Below are positions 1 through 10,679 of a DNA stretch of 64,000 nucleotides, one piece after another. The DNA is taken from positions 26,886,348-26,950,347 of the forward strand of contig OZ024804.1 in the NCBI GenBank assembly GCA_964017045.1, in the 5' to 3' direction. This DNA comes from Omphiscola glabra. Its lineage: Eukaryota; Mollusca; Gastropoda; Lymnaeidae. The position numbers and the translations under genes are program-made. The notes under the pieces were generated by a model. The model was not told where the DNA came from. It saw only the letters and a program-made list of their open reading frames with translations, and made no database searches. Each line of letters starts with the position of its first letter. Within the stretch, counting starts at the first letter, position 1.

Positions 1-534
1 GGTTTAAAAACCCGGTAGAGTACATATAAATGATCACAATTTGCCGTGTGCAAAACGTTGTACTGGGTCGTGACTGGGCAGCCATTCACACAGCCACCGC
101 ATTTGCATAATGGCAATACCGTAATACTATTTCATTCATAAGAGTTGGCCGTGTTCAAAAACTATTAAACCATTGGTCAGGGAGAGCTTTAATTAATTAT
201 TCATGTGCCAAAGTTGAAAGATTAAAATAAGTCGACCCTAAACAGTATTTAAAGTAATAAGGGGATGCGTTGCCTTATATAAACTATATAGTCATTGCGC
301 ATGACGCGATCAGCGGAATGAGGTCACAAGATGTGGAGGTTTCGTCCATAGTAGAAAATGACAAACTAAGTCGTACTTTAAAAATTCATAACTTTAAAAC
401 TACAACAGCTAAAAATATGATTTTGGTGTTATAATTCTGTTAAAAATTAGCTCTTTTCAACTATGACTATGCCATTTGTTTATTATTTTAAAAAATTTGA
501 ATTTTTTACCAAAGTACCTAGTAAATGTATCCAT

Positions 535-603
535 AAACCTAACCTGAACCCTAAATCTATCCCTAAACCTAACCTGAACCCTAAATCTATCCCTTAACCT
601 AAC
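535..603 (+). repeat. Short array of a 30-bp telomere-like unit
   Basis: About two copies of a 30-bp unit containing CCTAAACCTAACCTGAACC. The same unit forms a longer array at 52150-52475, so it is a dispersed satellite. It resembles degenerate TTAGGG-type telomeric sequence but is not a canonical telomere repeat. Confidence 0.8.
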
Positions 604-1414
604 CTAATGAAATGAGGTACGATCTATCTTAATTAGCCGAATCTGAATCTTATTGGAATCATTAAAAATTTTGGTATCGTCCCATCACTAACTAGTAGAC
701 AGTAAGCTAATACTAGTATTTATTTAGTAGGCTTAAAGTTAGACTATTATTTATTAGGCCTAGCCTATTTATAAATTATAATATATAATAACTTTCATGA
801 GTATTAATTATTATTAACTTTAACTGTTAACAACTTGACTTTAAATACTACTACTTAGTTAAAGTCTAAGACTAAGTTAGTAGAGGTTTGGAAGAATTAT
901 ATATTTAATATTTACCGAGTGCAAGTGACAACGAAATTTAAACTATATGTTACTGAGCTGTCGTGCCTTGTTTCATTTCATACTCTTAAACAGGGGAAAT
1001 TTCGAAGAGAAAGTATATTGGCCCAGGTTTGTATTTACTTTTATAATGCAATGGAGTCCGCCATTTTGCGACTAGCATTGCCACTCCGGAAGAAAAGCCC
1101 CGGTGAAATGGAGAAAAGAGCCCAGAAAAAAACACAGCTTTACTAAATTTTGCTCTTCATAATTTTTCACCTACCATTGACTTAAAATTCAAATGTTTCT
1201 ACTGAGAAAAGGGATTCATTCTAAATCAACTCTAAAGAAAAGTTACAAAATGTACATTAGTTAGGACTGACTCTGAGGGTCAATCGTTCGGCCTATAAAA
1301 TTAAACATGCTTTTATTGATAACTTGGATTAAAGTTGATGGCCCAAAAAGTCGTGTAAATTTTATTAGTAAGTATATTCAATTGAGAAATATGCGGACGC
1401 GTAAAAAAGGGTGG

Positions 1415-1585
1415 CAGAGGGAAACAGATGTCCCCGGGTGCATGACTATTAGTGGCGCCAAAATGGGCGTTGCTGGTGTTTTATTGATGAAGATAACAGG
1501 GTTTTTTAGAGTTGGGGGGGGGGGGGGGCGTAAACATAAATCTTGCCCCCGAGGCGCCAGACACACTGGCTACGCTTCTGAACGT
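1415..1585. mobile_element. Probable MITE copy with poly-G core
   Basis: The order of landmarks (GGCGCCAAAATGGGCG, a TTATTGATG stretch, a run of about 13 G, GGGGCGTAAACATAAATC, GGCTACGC) matches the element at 2640-2830. Ends are not clean and no target-site duplication is seen, so family and limits are tentative. Confidence 0.35.
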
Positions 1586-2078
1586 ATGAATAGTCTTTCT
1601 CTCCTCAAACACCAAGCAACCCCCGATGCTGATGTGACTTTTCACACCTTACAAATAGTCAGGCATGTAATATCAAGCAAGGATTGTTTATTTGGCAAGA
1701 ATATTTAATATAATATATAAAAAAAAAAGTTGTGGTAACTCAGAGGAACTGGTTTAAGTCCAAATTTGAATAAATCTAATGTCTAAAGTAGTCGCAGAGA
1801 AATAAAATTCAGTAATCAAATTTTACAAAGCTTCACGGGAAAACAACAAGCCACAAAATAAGAATGAACAAACCTTTAAATAATTTGTAAGAAAATCCCA
1901 CCAGATAAGGAAAAACTCCGAAAGCAGTGCTTCACTCTGTCAGAAAATTGTTTTTAATCCCAAGGCCCAAGGTTTGGTACAAATTTCCCCAGAATTCCCA
2001 TAAGATAAAAATATAAAAGGAAAGGCTACTCTCATTTTTGTAATAACAATTTCTCATATTTCTTAGCTTTCCTTAGAG

Positions 2079-2265
2079 CAGTGGTCGCCAAACCGCGGCG
2101 CGCGAGCCGCATGCGGTTCTTTAACGACCTGAGTACGACTCGGCCAGTTGGCCACAAATTGGGTTTGACTCCGGAAAACAAGGAAATGTTTACATAATTT
2201 TTAATAAGAGTTGTGTTAACATGGATGTAGATGGGGCATACTCTCCGAAAACCCCTAGATAGCAC
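2079..2265. mobile_element. One-ended hAT-type MITE fragment
   Basis: It begins with CAGTGGTCGCCAAACCGCGG followed by a GAGCCGCATGCGG palindrome, nearly the terminal sequence of the complete hAT element at 4897-5631. The opposite terminus was not found before the RTE-like tail that starts near 2280. Confidence 0.55.
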
Positions 2266-2279
2266 CACCAGAAAAAGCC

Positions 2280-2485
2280 TAACATTGACATACACAGGGA
2301 AAAAGAAATAGAGGAAGACCTAATAATACATGGAGACGCGAGCTAGAGGCAGACACGCAAAATATGGGATACACCTGGAAGCATTTGGAAAGGAAAGCAC
2401 AGGACCGTGATGAGTAGAAAATTCTTGTGGACGGCCTATGCCCCAGACGGGGTAAAAGGCATAAAGAAGAAAGAAAGATTAACAA
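2280..2485 (+). pseudogene. 3' tail of an RTE-like non-LTR retrotransposon
   Basis: One frame reads RPNNTWRRELEAD, then MGYTWKHLERKAQDRD, a TAG stop, then KILVDGLCPRRGKRHKEE. This is the characteristic C-terminal tail of RTE-clade reverse transcriptase polyproteins in many animals. It is only about 200 bp, so the copy is heavily 5' truncated, as expected of target-primed reverse transcription. The stop falls where the family usually has a tryptophan. A related tail lies at 3015-3650 in the same orientation. Confidence 0.7.
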
Positions 2486-2639
2486 TAACGATTTGTGTTT
2501 GTAGTGTCTTTTTGGACCATCAAATTATCCCCATGCGGTCTTTCAGTTAAATTTTAAAACAGTGTTTCTTTCAGAAATTTTTCCCCGGGGAGGGGAACAT
2601 TTCAGATTTTCAGTGGAGGAGGGCAGTGCCAGTGGGCAA

Positions 2640-2950
2640 TGGCCAGATGCGTAGCTAAGGGGTGGCATATGGGACATACGTCCTGGAGCGCCAGGCTAGA
2701 GGGGGGACCAAAATGGGCTTTAATGGTATTAATGGAAAATTATTAGTTTCAGAATGGGGGGGGGGGGAAGGGGGCGTAAAAATAAATCACGTCCGCTGAC
2801 GTCAAACACTCTAGCCACGCCCCTTCCAGTGGCGTAGAAAGGAGGAGGATGAGGTTGTTCACACAGGTCTTATTTTTTCTATATTTGGAGGTGCGGCATT
2901 TTCGGACAATATTTGGCCCCCATGGTGACACTTATATTAGCTACGCTTCT
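2640..2950. mobile_element. MITE cluster with GGCGTAG termini and a poly-G core
   Basis: Contains GATGCGTAGC near 2648, a run of 12-13 G near 2757, CAGTGGCGTAGAAAGG near 2829 and TTAGCTACGC near 2937. The part from 2829 matches the left end of the 166-bp MITE at 8565-8730; the poly-G part matches 1415-1585. This looks like two related, degraded elements side by side. Confidence 0.45.
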
Positions 2951-3014
2951 AGGAAGTTTATCTATCGTCACCAAAATTAGCGATCATTTTCATCCGGGTG
3001 TAGGGTAGAAATCG

Positions 3015-3650
3015 ATGGGGCTGATGAATCTTGCTTTTATTTATATAAATAAAAGCAAGACAAAGATCATAAAGGTAAACTCAGCCAACCAAGAGCATAA
3101 AACTCTGGGAGGATATGCACTGGAAGAAGTGGAGACTTTCACATACTTAGGCAGAGCCATTGACTTAAATGGTGGAAAGGCTAGGTCAGCATTTGTAGTA
3201 TTAAAGAAAATAAAGGAATCAAAGGATCTGACTCTTCAAACCAAAGTCAGAATTTTCAAAACAAATGTCAAAACAGTCGTACTTATGGAGTTGAAACTTG
3301 GGGAACAACAGCGAGCATCACGCAGAAAGTACAGACCTTCATGAACACTTTGCCTTAGAAAGATCCTGAACATCAAATGGCCAAATATCATCACCAACAA
3401 AGACTTACTAGAAAGGAGCCTATTGCTGAAGTCATCGCGAGGAAACGCCCATATAGCATCACCAGATAATCCCTAACATGAAATTCGCAGGAAAAAGAAA
3501 ATGAGGAAGCCGTAAAAATACATGGAGATGCAAGCTAGAAGCAGACACACGAAGTAACTAGAAAGGAAAACACAGGGCTGAGATGAATGGAAAATTCTTG
3601 TAGACACCCTATGCCCCAGACGAGGTAAAAGGCATAAGTGGTAAATTTTA
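3015..3650 (+). pseudogene. Broken C-terminal part of an RTE-like reverse transcriptase
   Basis: The first part (3015-3344) reads INKSKTKIIKVNSANQEHK, then LGGYALEEVETFTYLG and SKDLTLQTKVRIF, which is the region downstream of the reverse transcriptase core in RTE-like elements. After a frameshift the DNA continues with sequence encoding LRKILNIKWPN, then the same tail seen at 2280-2485 (DNA near 3515-3640). Frameshifts and deletions show it is dead. There is no endonuclease and no RT core, so it is a 5'-truncated copy. Confidence 0.75.
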
Positions 3651-3854
3651 GCCTGGGAAGCGCCAAAATTAGCGATAACAATAATTATCAAAGACAACCT
3701 TAAAGCGCATCAGCGGGACATGAACTAAATTCATTCAATGTGGCATGCAAAATCAACATATTTTTGCTAGATTACCCACAGCATAAGTAATGCCAGGTTT
3801 GGTCCAAGTTGACAGATACAGTAGACTACCCACCGCTGATTGGTAAAGTCCCTT

Positions 3855-4830
3855 ATCAAAATAATGACCTTTTTTTTCTCAACTTCACATCTGGATCAGT
3901 TGGAGTCAATACAGGTTTAGAATCTAGCATTCCAAGTCTCTCAAGAACTTTGCTTGTATAACCTAGCTGTCCTAGCCATGAGATACCATCTTCCTTTTGA
4001 GTGAACATTAGACCCAAAAAAGTTTTCAATTCACCAACATCTTTTGCGTCAAATTTTGATGAAATAGCCTTCTTGACACTTGCAAGAATCCTAGTGTTCC
4101 GAGCAGCTAATAAGATTATCGACATAGACTGCCATGATGACCATTTCTCCTTATGTAGTTGTATACATACATGGCTTACTTGATGACTGCTTGAACCCAA
4201 GATCTTCCAGATGACTGTCAAGTGCTGTGTACCAGCATCGAGGAGAATGTTTAACTCCATATACCCTTTTCTTTAACTTACATACAACACCAGTTAGAAA
4301 GGCTGTCATATCATCCATCTGATGCATCCGTAGATTGTATTTTGCAGCCATAGCAATGATTACTTGATTCTTGCCTTTTTAACTCAGGACAATATCTTTT
4401 AATGTGTCTATTTCTCTTACAATGATAACATTGGAGCCCTTTCTTTGTTTTCTTCTCTTTTGACACAAGTGCCCTACTTGGTACTTCTTCACTTCGTTGT
4501 GATATCTTCCGCTCTTCGTGAAGCAATATCTCAGTTACAAGTTCCATCTTTGGACCTTCCGAGCAAGCCTCAAGAGCAGTTACCAACATATTGTAGGAGT
4601 TGGGAAGGCTAGCAAGTAGGTGAACCGCCCTGTCTTCTTCATCAACGGCATCTCCTACCTCTGCAAGGTCGCTGAAAATCTCTGTTTGAGTGGTAAAGCA
4701 CAGAGTGCTCATCATTCATGCTAATTGAAAATAGTCTCCTTCTCAGATCCAGTCTATAAGCCCATGTCTTCTTTTGAAACTGATCCCTGATTAAAAAAAA
4801 TATCTCTCAATTGTGTAAAAGTTTCCCTTT
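3855..4830 (-). pseudogene. Collapsed Ty1/copia-type retrotransposon (gag and RT remnants)
   Basis: Reading on the minus strand, 4830-4390 encodes copia-type Gag: a leader ending in ISMNDEHSVLYH, then EEDRAVHLLASLPNSYNML, and a CCHC zinc knuckle CYHCKRNRHIKRYC (C-x2-C-x4-H-x4-C). At about 4350 it passes almost directly into the RVT_2 reverse transcriptase (YNLRMHQMDDMTAFLTG, then SPRCWYTALDSHLEDLGFK), and after a frameshift into AARNTRILASVKKAISSKF, VGELKTFLGLMF and YTSKVLERLGMLDSKPV. Protease and integrase, which normally lie between Gag and RT, are absent. No LTRs were found. The family assignment is secure; the copy is non-functional. Confidence 0.85.
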
Positions 4831-5083
4831 TATATAGATTCATGGAATCGAGTACATTTATAATTATGCTAATAAAATATTTTTTAAAGCCTAATACAGG
4901 GGTGGCCAGACCTGTAGTAACTGAGAGCCATTTTTAAAATTAAAAAAATGGTTGAGAGCCGCATTGAAGCATTATGGGTCACGACCCCACTCGCAATGAA
5001 AAATTCCTTTTGTGATTTATTTATAAAAATTACTTTTTATTCGAATTTAATGATTTAAACATTTCAATTGTTTTAACCCTAAC

Positions 5084-5190
5084 CGTATGTTGAAGAAATA
5101 TATGCGTTACAGTTACACAATTGAAGAAATATATGCGTTACAGTTAAACAATTGAAGAAATATATGCGTTACAGTTAAACAATTGAAGAA
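5084..5190 (+). repeat. Three copies of a ~33-bp repeat inside the hAT element
   Basis: The unit contains GAAGAAATATATGCGTTACA and recurs three times with few differences. Confidence 0.85.
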
Positions 5191-5256
5191 ATGTTTAAAT
5201 GTGTAAAATTTATGAATAGAAACACACTGCATATATACTCGTAATTTTAGTGAACA

Positions 5257-5487
5257 TTAATTGTTATGATTCTGCTGAGAAACCTTTGAACTAGCAAGTT
5301 TCTTTAAATCTGGTTGGTAGCTAGTAGTTGTGGTGCGAAGAAGTTCTGTCAGATGCTGGTTACTAGCTACTGCTCGATGCTTTGATTTTATGAACTTCAC
5401 TGTGGAGTACAAAGATTCACAGCAGTAGGTTGTACCGAAAATGGATATAAGTCGGCAACTAGCTTTCTTGAGTTGAGTTTCAGTCAA
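5257..5487 (-). pseudogene. hAT transposase C-terminal (hATC) fragment
   Basis: The 76-residue frame contains FGTTYCCESLYSTVKFIKSK, HLTELLRTTTTSY and QPDLKKLASSK. This is the C-terminal dimerisation region shared by Charlie/ZBED-type hAT transposases and host genes derived from them. It lies inside the 735-bp hAT element and lacks the catalytic core and BED zinc finger, so it is a remnant of the element's own transposase. Confidence 0.8.
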
Positions 5488-5787
5488 GACTTTAAAAAAA
5501 CAAAACTTTCATTTATTTTTAATATTATATATTTCAAACAAAAAGTTTTAATTTCATAAATTGTTCGCGAGCCGCAATGTGAACACAGAAGAGCCGCATG
5601 CGGCTCGCGAGCCGCGGTTTGGCCACCGTTGGCCTAATACCATAATACAATTTATTTATAACTAAAACCCATCCCTACTTAAAAGTAATGCTTTTTAAAA
5701 TAAAATATAATTTTAAAATAGATTGTGTTTATTTGCTACTTGACAAGATTCGAATTGTAGTCATTGGTCTTGATGGAAAGGTATTTT

Positions 5788-6198
5788 GCTGGCATCCTTC
5801 CGTCACAAGGTGACGATGGTGTGGAATTCGCAGGACGAAATCCACAAGGCCTGAGTTTATTCTTCTAGGATTATAAGCTGGTTACCAACAGCAAATCGCC
5901 TCTCCACGCCGCTGGAACAAGAGAACATCATGTGGATGATACAGCTTGGCACCAGTGGCGTCGCAGGAGTTGCCGGAATGTTTCATTGTACCAATGTTAT
6001 CCGCCTATCGGGACTCCATCTCCGGATTTGAATTCAGAGTTTCCTTCTCTTAGATGGGTTGCCGTCCAAGGTTAGCGAGTCCTATCCACCCGGGGTGCTG
6101 GTGATGTTTTTGCTTGACTGGGCTTTGGTGGGGATTGCACTCAAGACCATCAACTTGAGATTTGCTCAGTTTAGACCACTCGGCCACCCAGCACCCAT
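5788..6198 (-). mobile_element. tRNA-derived SINE, full length, with 11-bp TSD
   Basis: On the minus strand it begins GGGTGCTGGGTGGCCGAGTG, a good pol III A box (TGGCCGAGTGG), followed about 40 bp on by a B-box-like GAGTGCAATCCCC. The body runs 411 bp and is flanked by perfect 11-bp duplications AAAGGTATTTT (5777-5787 and 6199-6209). A second copy of its 3' part lies at 10545-10672 on the plus strand. The head resembles a Leu/Ser-type tRNA. Confidence 0.85.
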
Positions 6199-6209
6199 AA
6201 AGGTATTTT

Positions 6210-7520
6210 AATGGTGTTAAAATAATAAGTCTTAAAATGTGTGAATTTGCAAAAAAAAAAAATGTAAATGAATGAAAATATCGATACTAAAAGTATAACT
6301 ACGGCTTATAATTAGAAGCGGCCTGTACGGTATTTATAATCGAATACTGTAAGCCTCAAGATTAGCCTTACATTAATTAATGCGGATCATCAAATATATC
6401 GAACGGAGCGATATTTAATATATTCCCCTAATTGTAATCGGATAAAGGCACCAGTTGCTATTCTTTTTAAAACTGTTTTAAAATGACAATTTTGTCGTTT
6501 TTAAATTAAAAAAAAATATATAATCGTTCTATTGTTTTTACGCATTTTGATCCGGGGTGTGGGGGCGGGCATTTGACTTGCCCCGGGGAGCATTACCCCT
6601 CTCCCCCATCCGAGAGATGCCTGAAAGAAACCCTGGTTTAAAATTATTGTTAAGAATATAAAAGCCCACAGCTGTCAAAAAGTGACATTTAAATGGTTTA
6701 CGAAAAAACAACAACAAAAAAACAAAAACCAAATCAACTTTCTATTTCAAGTGGTTCAAACTAGAGACCGACCGAAAGTGATTTTCTGAATTCGGCCGAA
6801 ACGAAACACCCCGAAAATTATAAATGATTTTCGGCCGAAACCGTAACTAAAAGCTTAACAAGACTTTCTGCCGAAACCGTAACAAAAAGTTTAACGATAC
6901 TTTCGGCAAAAACCGAAAAATTAAAATAATTCAAAACTCGTTTTCGCACACGTTCTACACACCGCGAAAAATGACGTAACAAATTTTGTGGCAATTTTTA
7001 TTTGTCCTAAGTGACTCTCACATAATTTACACAAGAAAGTGACCCCTCCTCCCACATCAACTACTTTTTTATTCACAATGTCACTTTTACAATCGGTAAG
7101 CTTAGAACGTCCTAAATACCCAACCGAAATTGTTGGGACCTAAACGTCCCTGTTTATCATCCAAATTGGATTGGGATTAACTTTGAAAATAGTCAATTTA
7201 CAATTTCCCCCTTGGATGTTAGCCCATTCAGATTGTTATCACCCCCCCATACACACACACAGATCACCGGACGGAAAAAATAAATTTTAACAATGTATTT
7301 TCACCGTGAACACCTGTCGATCAACAATCGATATGAGAGAATTAATATTCTGTAACCTTAAAGTTACGGTCAATGTGTGTCATCCAGTCAAAGGGTATAA
7401 TGGCTTGTGTCAGTACTCTATAGAATGGCTGGATTACACACTTGACCTGTAACGTTTAAATCTATGAATACATCTAACCATTTTTTTTTGTTTTGTTTTA
7501 ATGTAATTCTAGAATACAAA
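6210..7520. other. AT-rich region with one possible MITE remnant
   Basis: No gene seen. At about 6762-6950 a GACCGACCGAAAGTGATTTT stretch is followed by several variants of TTCGGCCGAAACCG, a subterminal pattern seen in some hAT-type MITEs; no paired terminus was found. The remainder is unremarkable. Confidence 0.5.
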
Positions 7521-7527
7521 ATCACGT

Positions 7528-7905
7528 TATTATATACTCAGCAACCACTGGTTATTATATACTCAGCAACCACTGGTTATTATATACTCAGCAACCACTG
7601 GTTATTATATACTCAGCAACCACTGGTTATTATATACTCAGCAACCACTGGTTATTATATACTCAGCAACCACTGGTTATTATATACTCAGCAACCACTG
7701 GTTATTATATACTCAGCAACCACTGGTTATTATATACTCAGCAACCACTGGTCATTATATACTCAGCAACCACTGGTCATTATATACTCAGCAACCACTG
7801 GTCATTATATACTCAGCAACCACTGGTCATTATATACTCAGCAACCACTGGTCATTATATACTCAGCAACCCCTGGTCATTATATACTCAGCAACCCATG
7901 GTTAT
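7528..7905 (+). repeat. 25-bp minisatellite, ~15 copies
   Basis: The unit contains TATACTCAGCAACCACTGGT and is almost invariant; later copies switch GGTTAT to GGTCAT as a block, showing local spread of a variant. Degenerate relatives continue to about 8035. The 148-residue open frame across it only reflects the repeat. Confidence 0.95.
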
Positions 7906-8146
7906 ATTAGATTCACACAAAAAAAATATTTTATACTCCCAAACCCCTGCTTATCAAATACTCACCGTCCACTTGTAATTTTATACTCAATGACCCCTGG
8001 TTATTTTATACTCAATGACCCCTGGTTATTTTAGACACCCCAGCAAGCGCCAGGCTATTTTTCCGTGTCTTGTGATGATAATAACAAATGAGCGTTTTAT
8101 TTTTCTATTCACTTTGCTACTCTATTTTTTTTTTCGCGGGAAAAGC

Positions 8147-8312
8147 CTTTTGTTGGAGAGTGTTGATGACATCCTTCCTGGACACAGGATCGGCCACTCT
8201 TTTGTTGGAGAGTGTTGATGACATCCTTCCTGGACACAGGATCGGCCACTCTTTTGTTGGAGAGTGTTGATGACATCCTTCCTGGACACAGGATCGGCCA
8301 CTCTTTTGTTGG
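8147..8312 (+). repeat. 52-bp minisatellite, ~3 copies
   Basis: Three near-identical units containing TTTTGTTGGAGAGTGTTGAT and GACACAGGATCGGCCACT. Confidence 0.95.
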
Positions 8313-8564
8313 TACCACAAACAACTCCTCCATGAGGTCCCTTGAACGGTCTGTCCTTACTTCCTCGTTTGACGACGTTTAACTCTATGACCCCCCCCCC
8401 CCCCTTCCACCCACACACACAAACACACGCCCCCAAGGCTAATGGGTTTATTTTTGCACAAATTTGACGGCTCCTATATAAGGAGTCCGGATTTGATACA
8501 CATGCTGACGTCAATTGATGTTGCTCTTCATATGTTTCGGAAAGGCTCGGTTGTAACTTTCAAC

Positions 8565-8730
8565 CAGTGGCGTAGTAAGGGGGTGTGGATGAGTTGGTTC
8601 GCCCCGAGTTTGTTTTGTTTTTTTCATTTAGGGACCGCCTTTTTGACAAACTCCTGGGTTTTTTTTTAGAAAGAGGGGCTGCCAAAAGCTTAGCCCGCCT
8701 AGGGCGGCGCCAACCCTAGCTACGCCACTG
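8565..8730. mobile_element. 166-bp MITE with CAGTGGCGTAG termini
   Basis: The ends CAGTGGCGTAG and CTACGCCACTG are perfect 11-bp inverted repeats. The same family occurs as a 167-bp copy nested at 29520-29686. The flanking octamers agree at only 5 of 8 positions, so the duplication is decayed. Probably hAT-type, by comparison with the 8-bp duplication of the nested copy. Confidence 0.8.
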
Positions 8731-8881
8731 CAGTCAAATGTGTTAAATGATACCATCAAATCAGAAGCGAAACAAACAGCAACATTGTACATCCAAGAAA
8801 TACTAGCTGAATATAAATAGACCCTTGTGTTTGGAGAGAGAGAGAGAGGGGGGGGAAGAGAAAGAGAGAGAGCGCTCCACA

Positions 8882-9656
8882 AAATCGGGTTCTTCTGGTA
8901 ATAGGGCCAGAGAGTTAACCTTGTCCCCGTGCCACAAGATCGGGTTCTTCTGGCAATAAGGCCAGAGAGTTAACCTTGTCCCCGTGCCACAAGATCGGGT
9001 TCTTCTGGTAATAGGGCCAGAGAGTTAACCTTGTCCCCGTGCCACAAGATCGGGTTCTTCTGGTAATAGGGCCAGAGAGTTAACCTTGTCCCCGTGCCAC
9101 AAGATCGGGTTCTTCTGGCAATAAGGCCAGAGAGTTAACCTTGTCCCCGTGCCACAAGATCGGGTTCTTCTGGTAATAGGGCCAGAGAGTTAGCCTTGTC
9201 CCCGTGCCACAAGATCGGGTTCTTCTGGTAATAGGGCCAGAGAGCTCACCTTGTCCCCGTGCCACAAGATCGGGTTCTTCTGGTAATAGGGCCAGAGAGC
9301 TCACCTTGTCCCCGTGCCACAAGATCGAGTTCTTCTGGTAATAGGGCCAGAGAGTTAGCCTTGTCCCCGTGCCACAAGATCGGGTTCTTCTGGTAATAGG
9401 GCCAGAGAGTTAACCTTGTCCCCGTGCCACAAGATCGGTTTCTTCTGGTAATAGGGCCAGAGAGTTAGCCTTGTCCCCGTGCCACAAGATCGGGTTCTTC
9501 TGGTAATAGGGCCAGAGAGTTAACCTTGTCCCCGTGCCACAAGATCGGGTTCTTCTGGTAATAGGGCCAGAGAGCTTACCTTGTCCCCGTGCCACAAGAT
9601 CGGGTTCTTCTGGTAATAGGGCCAGAGAGCTCACCTTGTCTCCGTGCCACAAGATA
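8882..9656 (+). repeat. 55-bp minisatellite, 14 copies
   Basis: The unit contains AAGATCGGGTTCTTCTGGTA, then GGGCCAGAGAG and CCTTGTCCCCGTGCC. Variants (TTAACC, TTAGCC, CTCACC) recur in a pattern that suggests duplication of several units at a time. Confidence 0.95.
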
Positions 9657-9659
9657 GGG

Positions 9660-10105
9660 GTTTCCTTGTTATCCCTATTATTTTTACTGGGATTCATAAA
9701 TCTAACTGTCAATCCATGGGTTTATCTTTTTTACTACAACTAGATCTAGTAGCACTGTGTCTATCGCTTCAGAATGACCGTCCACGAATCTCTAACCCTA
9801 CCACTGCAAGTGTCTATCACTTCAGAATGGCGGCCACGAATCTCTAACACTACTACTCGTGTCTCCAAAAACCGTTCCGTTATATTTCCTTTAACGTCAT
9901 TACTCGAATTCATTCTTGATACCCGTTCCCACACTGTCCACCTGGCGTCTCCCAGTGTTCTAAGCTATCTTGTCTTTCCTGCCGATGTCTATTGTGCTTT
10001 AGTACGGGATCTGCGCCCATCGTCTCCCTTCTCAGCCCTGGTCATTTGTGACACATACTGGTGGTCAGAAGAAGAATAAAAAAACGTTTCAAAGATCGAC
10101 TAAAA
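9660..10105. other. Unique sequence between minisatellites
   Basis: Short open frames exist but none has a recognisable domain. A small imperfect duplication (CTATCGCTTCAGAATG / CTATCACTTCAGAATG) lies near 9760-9850. Confidence 0.5.
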
Positions 10106-10109
10106 TAAA

Positions 10110-10203
10110 ATTGCCCCCAAATGCGTGGATATTATCCCCAAAATGCGTGGACATTGTCCCCCAAAATGCGTGGACATTGTCCCCCAAATGCGTGGACATT
10201 GAC
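10110..10203 (+). repeat. ~23-bp minisatellite, 4 copies
   Basis: Four copies of a unit containing AATGCGTGGACATTGTCCCC, with one-base length differences. Confidence 0.85.
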
Positions 10204-10544
10204 TTGACCTCATGGGAAACACTTGAGACAGACTCTGTTTTGCAGTAGACTCTTCAGAGGGTCAACATGCCGCTCATGACCGGAGAAAGGGCATAGCAAG
10301 GAACAGCGGAATTCCCTTTTTTACCACTGAGACCCAAAACAGTTGGATGTCCTACATGCAGGTATACTTTCCATGAGGCGGACGTAGACATAGCAAGCCA
10401 GTGAAACCACCTGCGTACCCCTTTTGAAAACAGCATTGGCCATCTTCGCATGTGAAGGACCAATAACAAGACCACAACCCCAATACTCAGGGTTAACGTT
10501 CATCCACCCCTTCCGCCTTTTTTAGAAAATAAATACAAACTTTC

Positions 10545-10672
10545 AGGCGATTTGCTGTTGGGAACCAGCTTATCATCCTAGAAGAAGCACCCCAGACCTT
10601 GTGGAATTCTTCCGGCGAATTCTACACCATCGTCACCTTGTGACTTCACCTTGTGACGGATGGATGCCAGCA
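10545..10672 (+). mobile_element. 3' fragment of the tRNA-derived SINE
   Basis: GGCGATTTGCTGTTGGGAAC, CCAGCTTATCATCCTAGAAG and ACCATCGTCACCTTGTGAC align with the 3' half of the SINE at 5788-6198, in the opposite orientation. The tRNA-like head is missing. A short internal duplication, CTTCACCTTGTGACGG, is unique to this copy. Confidence 0.8.
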
Positions 10673-10679
10673 CACAAAA

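Larger units (their letters stand above)
1..2030. other. AT-rich intergenic stretch without a recognisable gene
   Basis: No open frame here looks like a conserved protein; the short frames near 919-1146 and 1307-1708 have no recognisable motif, and the second crosses a poly-G tract. The stretch holds a short telomere-like repeat (541-603) and a poly-G element (about 1415-1585), listed separately. Confidence 0.6.
4897..5631. mobile_element. Complete 735-bp hAT-family element with 8-bp TSD
   Basis: Flanked by identical 8-bp copies of GCCTAATA (4889-4896 and 5632-5639). The termini CAGGGGTGGCCAGACC and GGTTTGGCCACCGTTG are inverted repeats matching at 13 of 16 positions. An 8-bp duplication and CAG...CTG-type ends are hallmarks of hAT transposons. 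Subterminal GAGCCGCATGCGGCTC palindromes are present. Inside is only the C-terminal part of a transposase (5257-5487), so it is an internal-deletion, non-autonomous derivative. Confidence 0.9.

Noticed and set aside
6128..6198. Functional tRNA-Leu or tRNA-Ser gene on the minus strand
   Set aside because: The A and B boxes belong to the SINE head; the sequence is flanked by the SINE duplication and does not fold as a complete tRNA.
8882..9656. CRISPR-like regular repeat
   Set aside because: No repeat/spacer alternation: units are contiguous 55-bp tandem copies, and the DNA is eukaryotic. The same holds for the other arrays.
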